A stretch of 5,587 bases of DNA from Candidatus Aminicenantota bacterium (lineage in GTDB: Bacteria; Acidobacteriota; Aminicenantia; Aminicenantales; UBA8522): the NCBI GenBank assembly GCA_003524335.1, contig DQHV01000351.1, forward strand, positions 2,118 through 7,704, given 5' to 3'. The notes under the pieces are model-generated. The model did no database searches. It saw nothing but the letters and a program-made list of their open reading frames with translations, and had not been told where the DNA came from. The first letter of the stretch is position 1. Each line of letters starts with the position of its first letter. The position numbers were made by a program, and so were the translations under genes. Shown in pieces: positions 5,483 to 5,587 of this stretch.

Positions 5483-5587
5483 CCTAAGGCGAGGGGGAGT
5501 CCCTCAGAAAGCCCTCCGCAGCGGAGCGGGCACATCTCATTTTGCCAAAGCGAAGGGTATGCATGAGGAAGTCCGTGGACGACTGAG
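5483..5587. other. Hairpin-rich sequence at the right edge, unassigned
   Basis: Two GC-rich hairpins are visible: GAGGG/CCCTC (5491-5495 with 5501-5505) and a stem with a 2-nt bulge between 5511-5518 and 5522-5531 around a CAG loop. A short T-run (5540-5543) follows 8 bases after the second on the plus strand. Two minus-strand frames are open from the window edge, stopping at 5484 and at 5449, so the end of an upstream gene cannot be excluded. The stretch could be a terminator for a rightward gene, a dispersed intergenic repeat or part of a structured RNA. Confidence 0.35.

Noticed and set aside
4897..5487. Plus-strand open frame (196 codons) opposite the sigma gene
   Set aside because: It is a mirror of the ECF sigma coding sequence, with no plausible start signal or domain.
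5565..5587. GAGGAAGTCCG near the right edge, reminiscent of the conserved GAGGAAAGTCCG of RNase P RNA
   Set aside because: One base is missing from the core motif, the following bases do not match, and too little sequence remains to test the rest of the structure.

Overview
The window holds five protein-coding genes and looks like a chromosomal stretch from a fairly GC-rich bacterium. One gene runs rightward (partial, left edge) and four run leftward. No mobile element, CRISPR array, tRNA or rRNA was seen. The set of secreted beta-rich proteins, an ECF sigma factor, an anti-sigma factor with a C-terminal HEAT domain, and an HdrD/GlcF-type iron-sulfur protein would fit the Acidobacteriota/Aminicenantota side of the tree. 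That placement is a family-level impression from memory and was not tested.

Left region (2-1525, + strand): the 3' part of a cytoplasmic iron-sulfur oxidoreductase subunit. It has one visible 4Fe-4S motif, two complete CCG (cysteine-rich) domains, and then an unusual tail of about 120 residues rich in Met and Pro, with prolines at four-residue spacing. It converges on the next gene with only 6 bp between the two stop codons.

Middle region (1532-2689, - strand): a secreted two-part protein. An N-terminal DUF1579/nitrobindin-like beta-barrel is followed by a C-terminal domain I do not recognise. A sigma70-like promoter lies just upstream. The spacer up to about 3021 also contains a possible 28-codon signal-peptide-like ORF on the + strand with a strong Shine-Dalgarno.

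Right region (3022-5453, - strand): a compact stress-response operon. It runs from a candidate ECF-type promoter through an ECF sigma factor (GTG start), a membrane anti-sigma factor (ATGA overlap with the sigma gene) and a secreted DUF4097 protein, and ends at a strong intrinsic terminator. The likely logic is that the anti-sigma factor holds the sigma factor at the membrane through its zinc-finger domain. Its extracytoplasmic HEAT domain may sense or transmit an envelope signal. The DUF4097 protein would be a co-expressed envelope component, and the sigma factor may activate its own promoter. The last ~100 bp at the right edge are hairpin-rich and unassigned.
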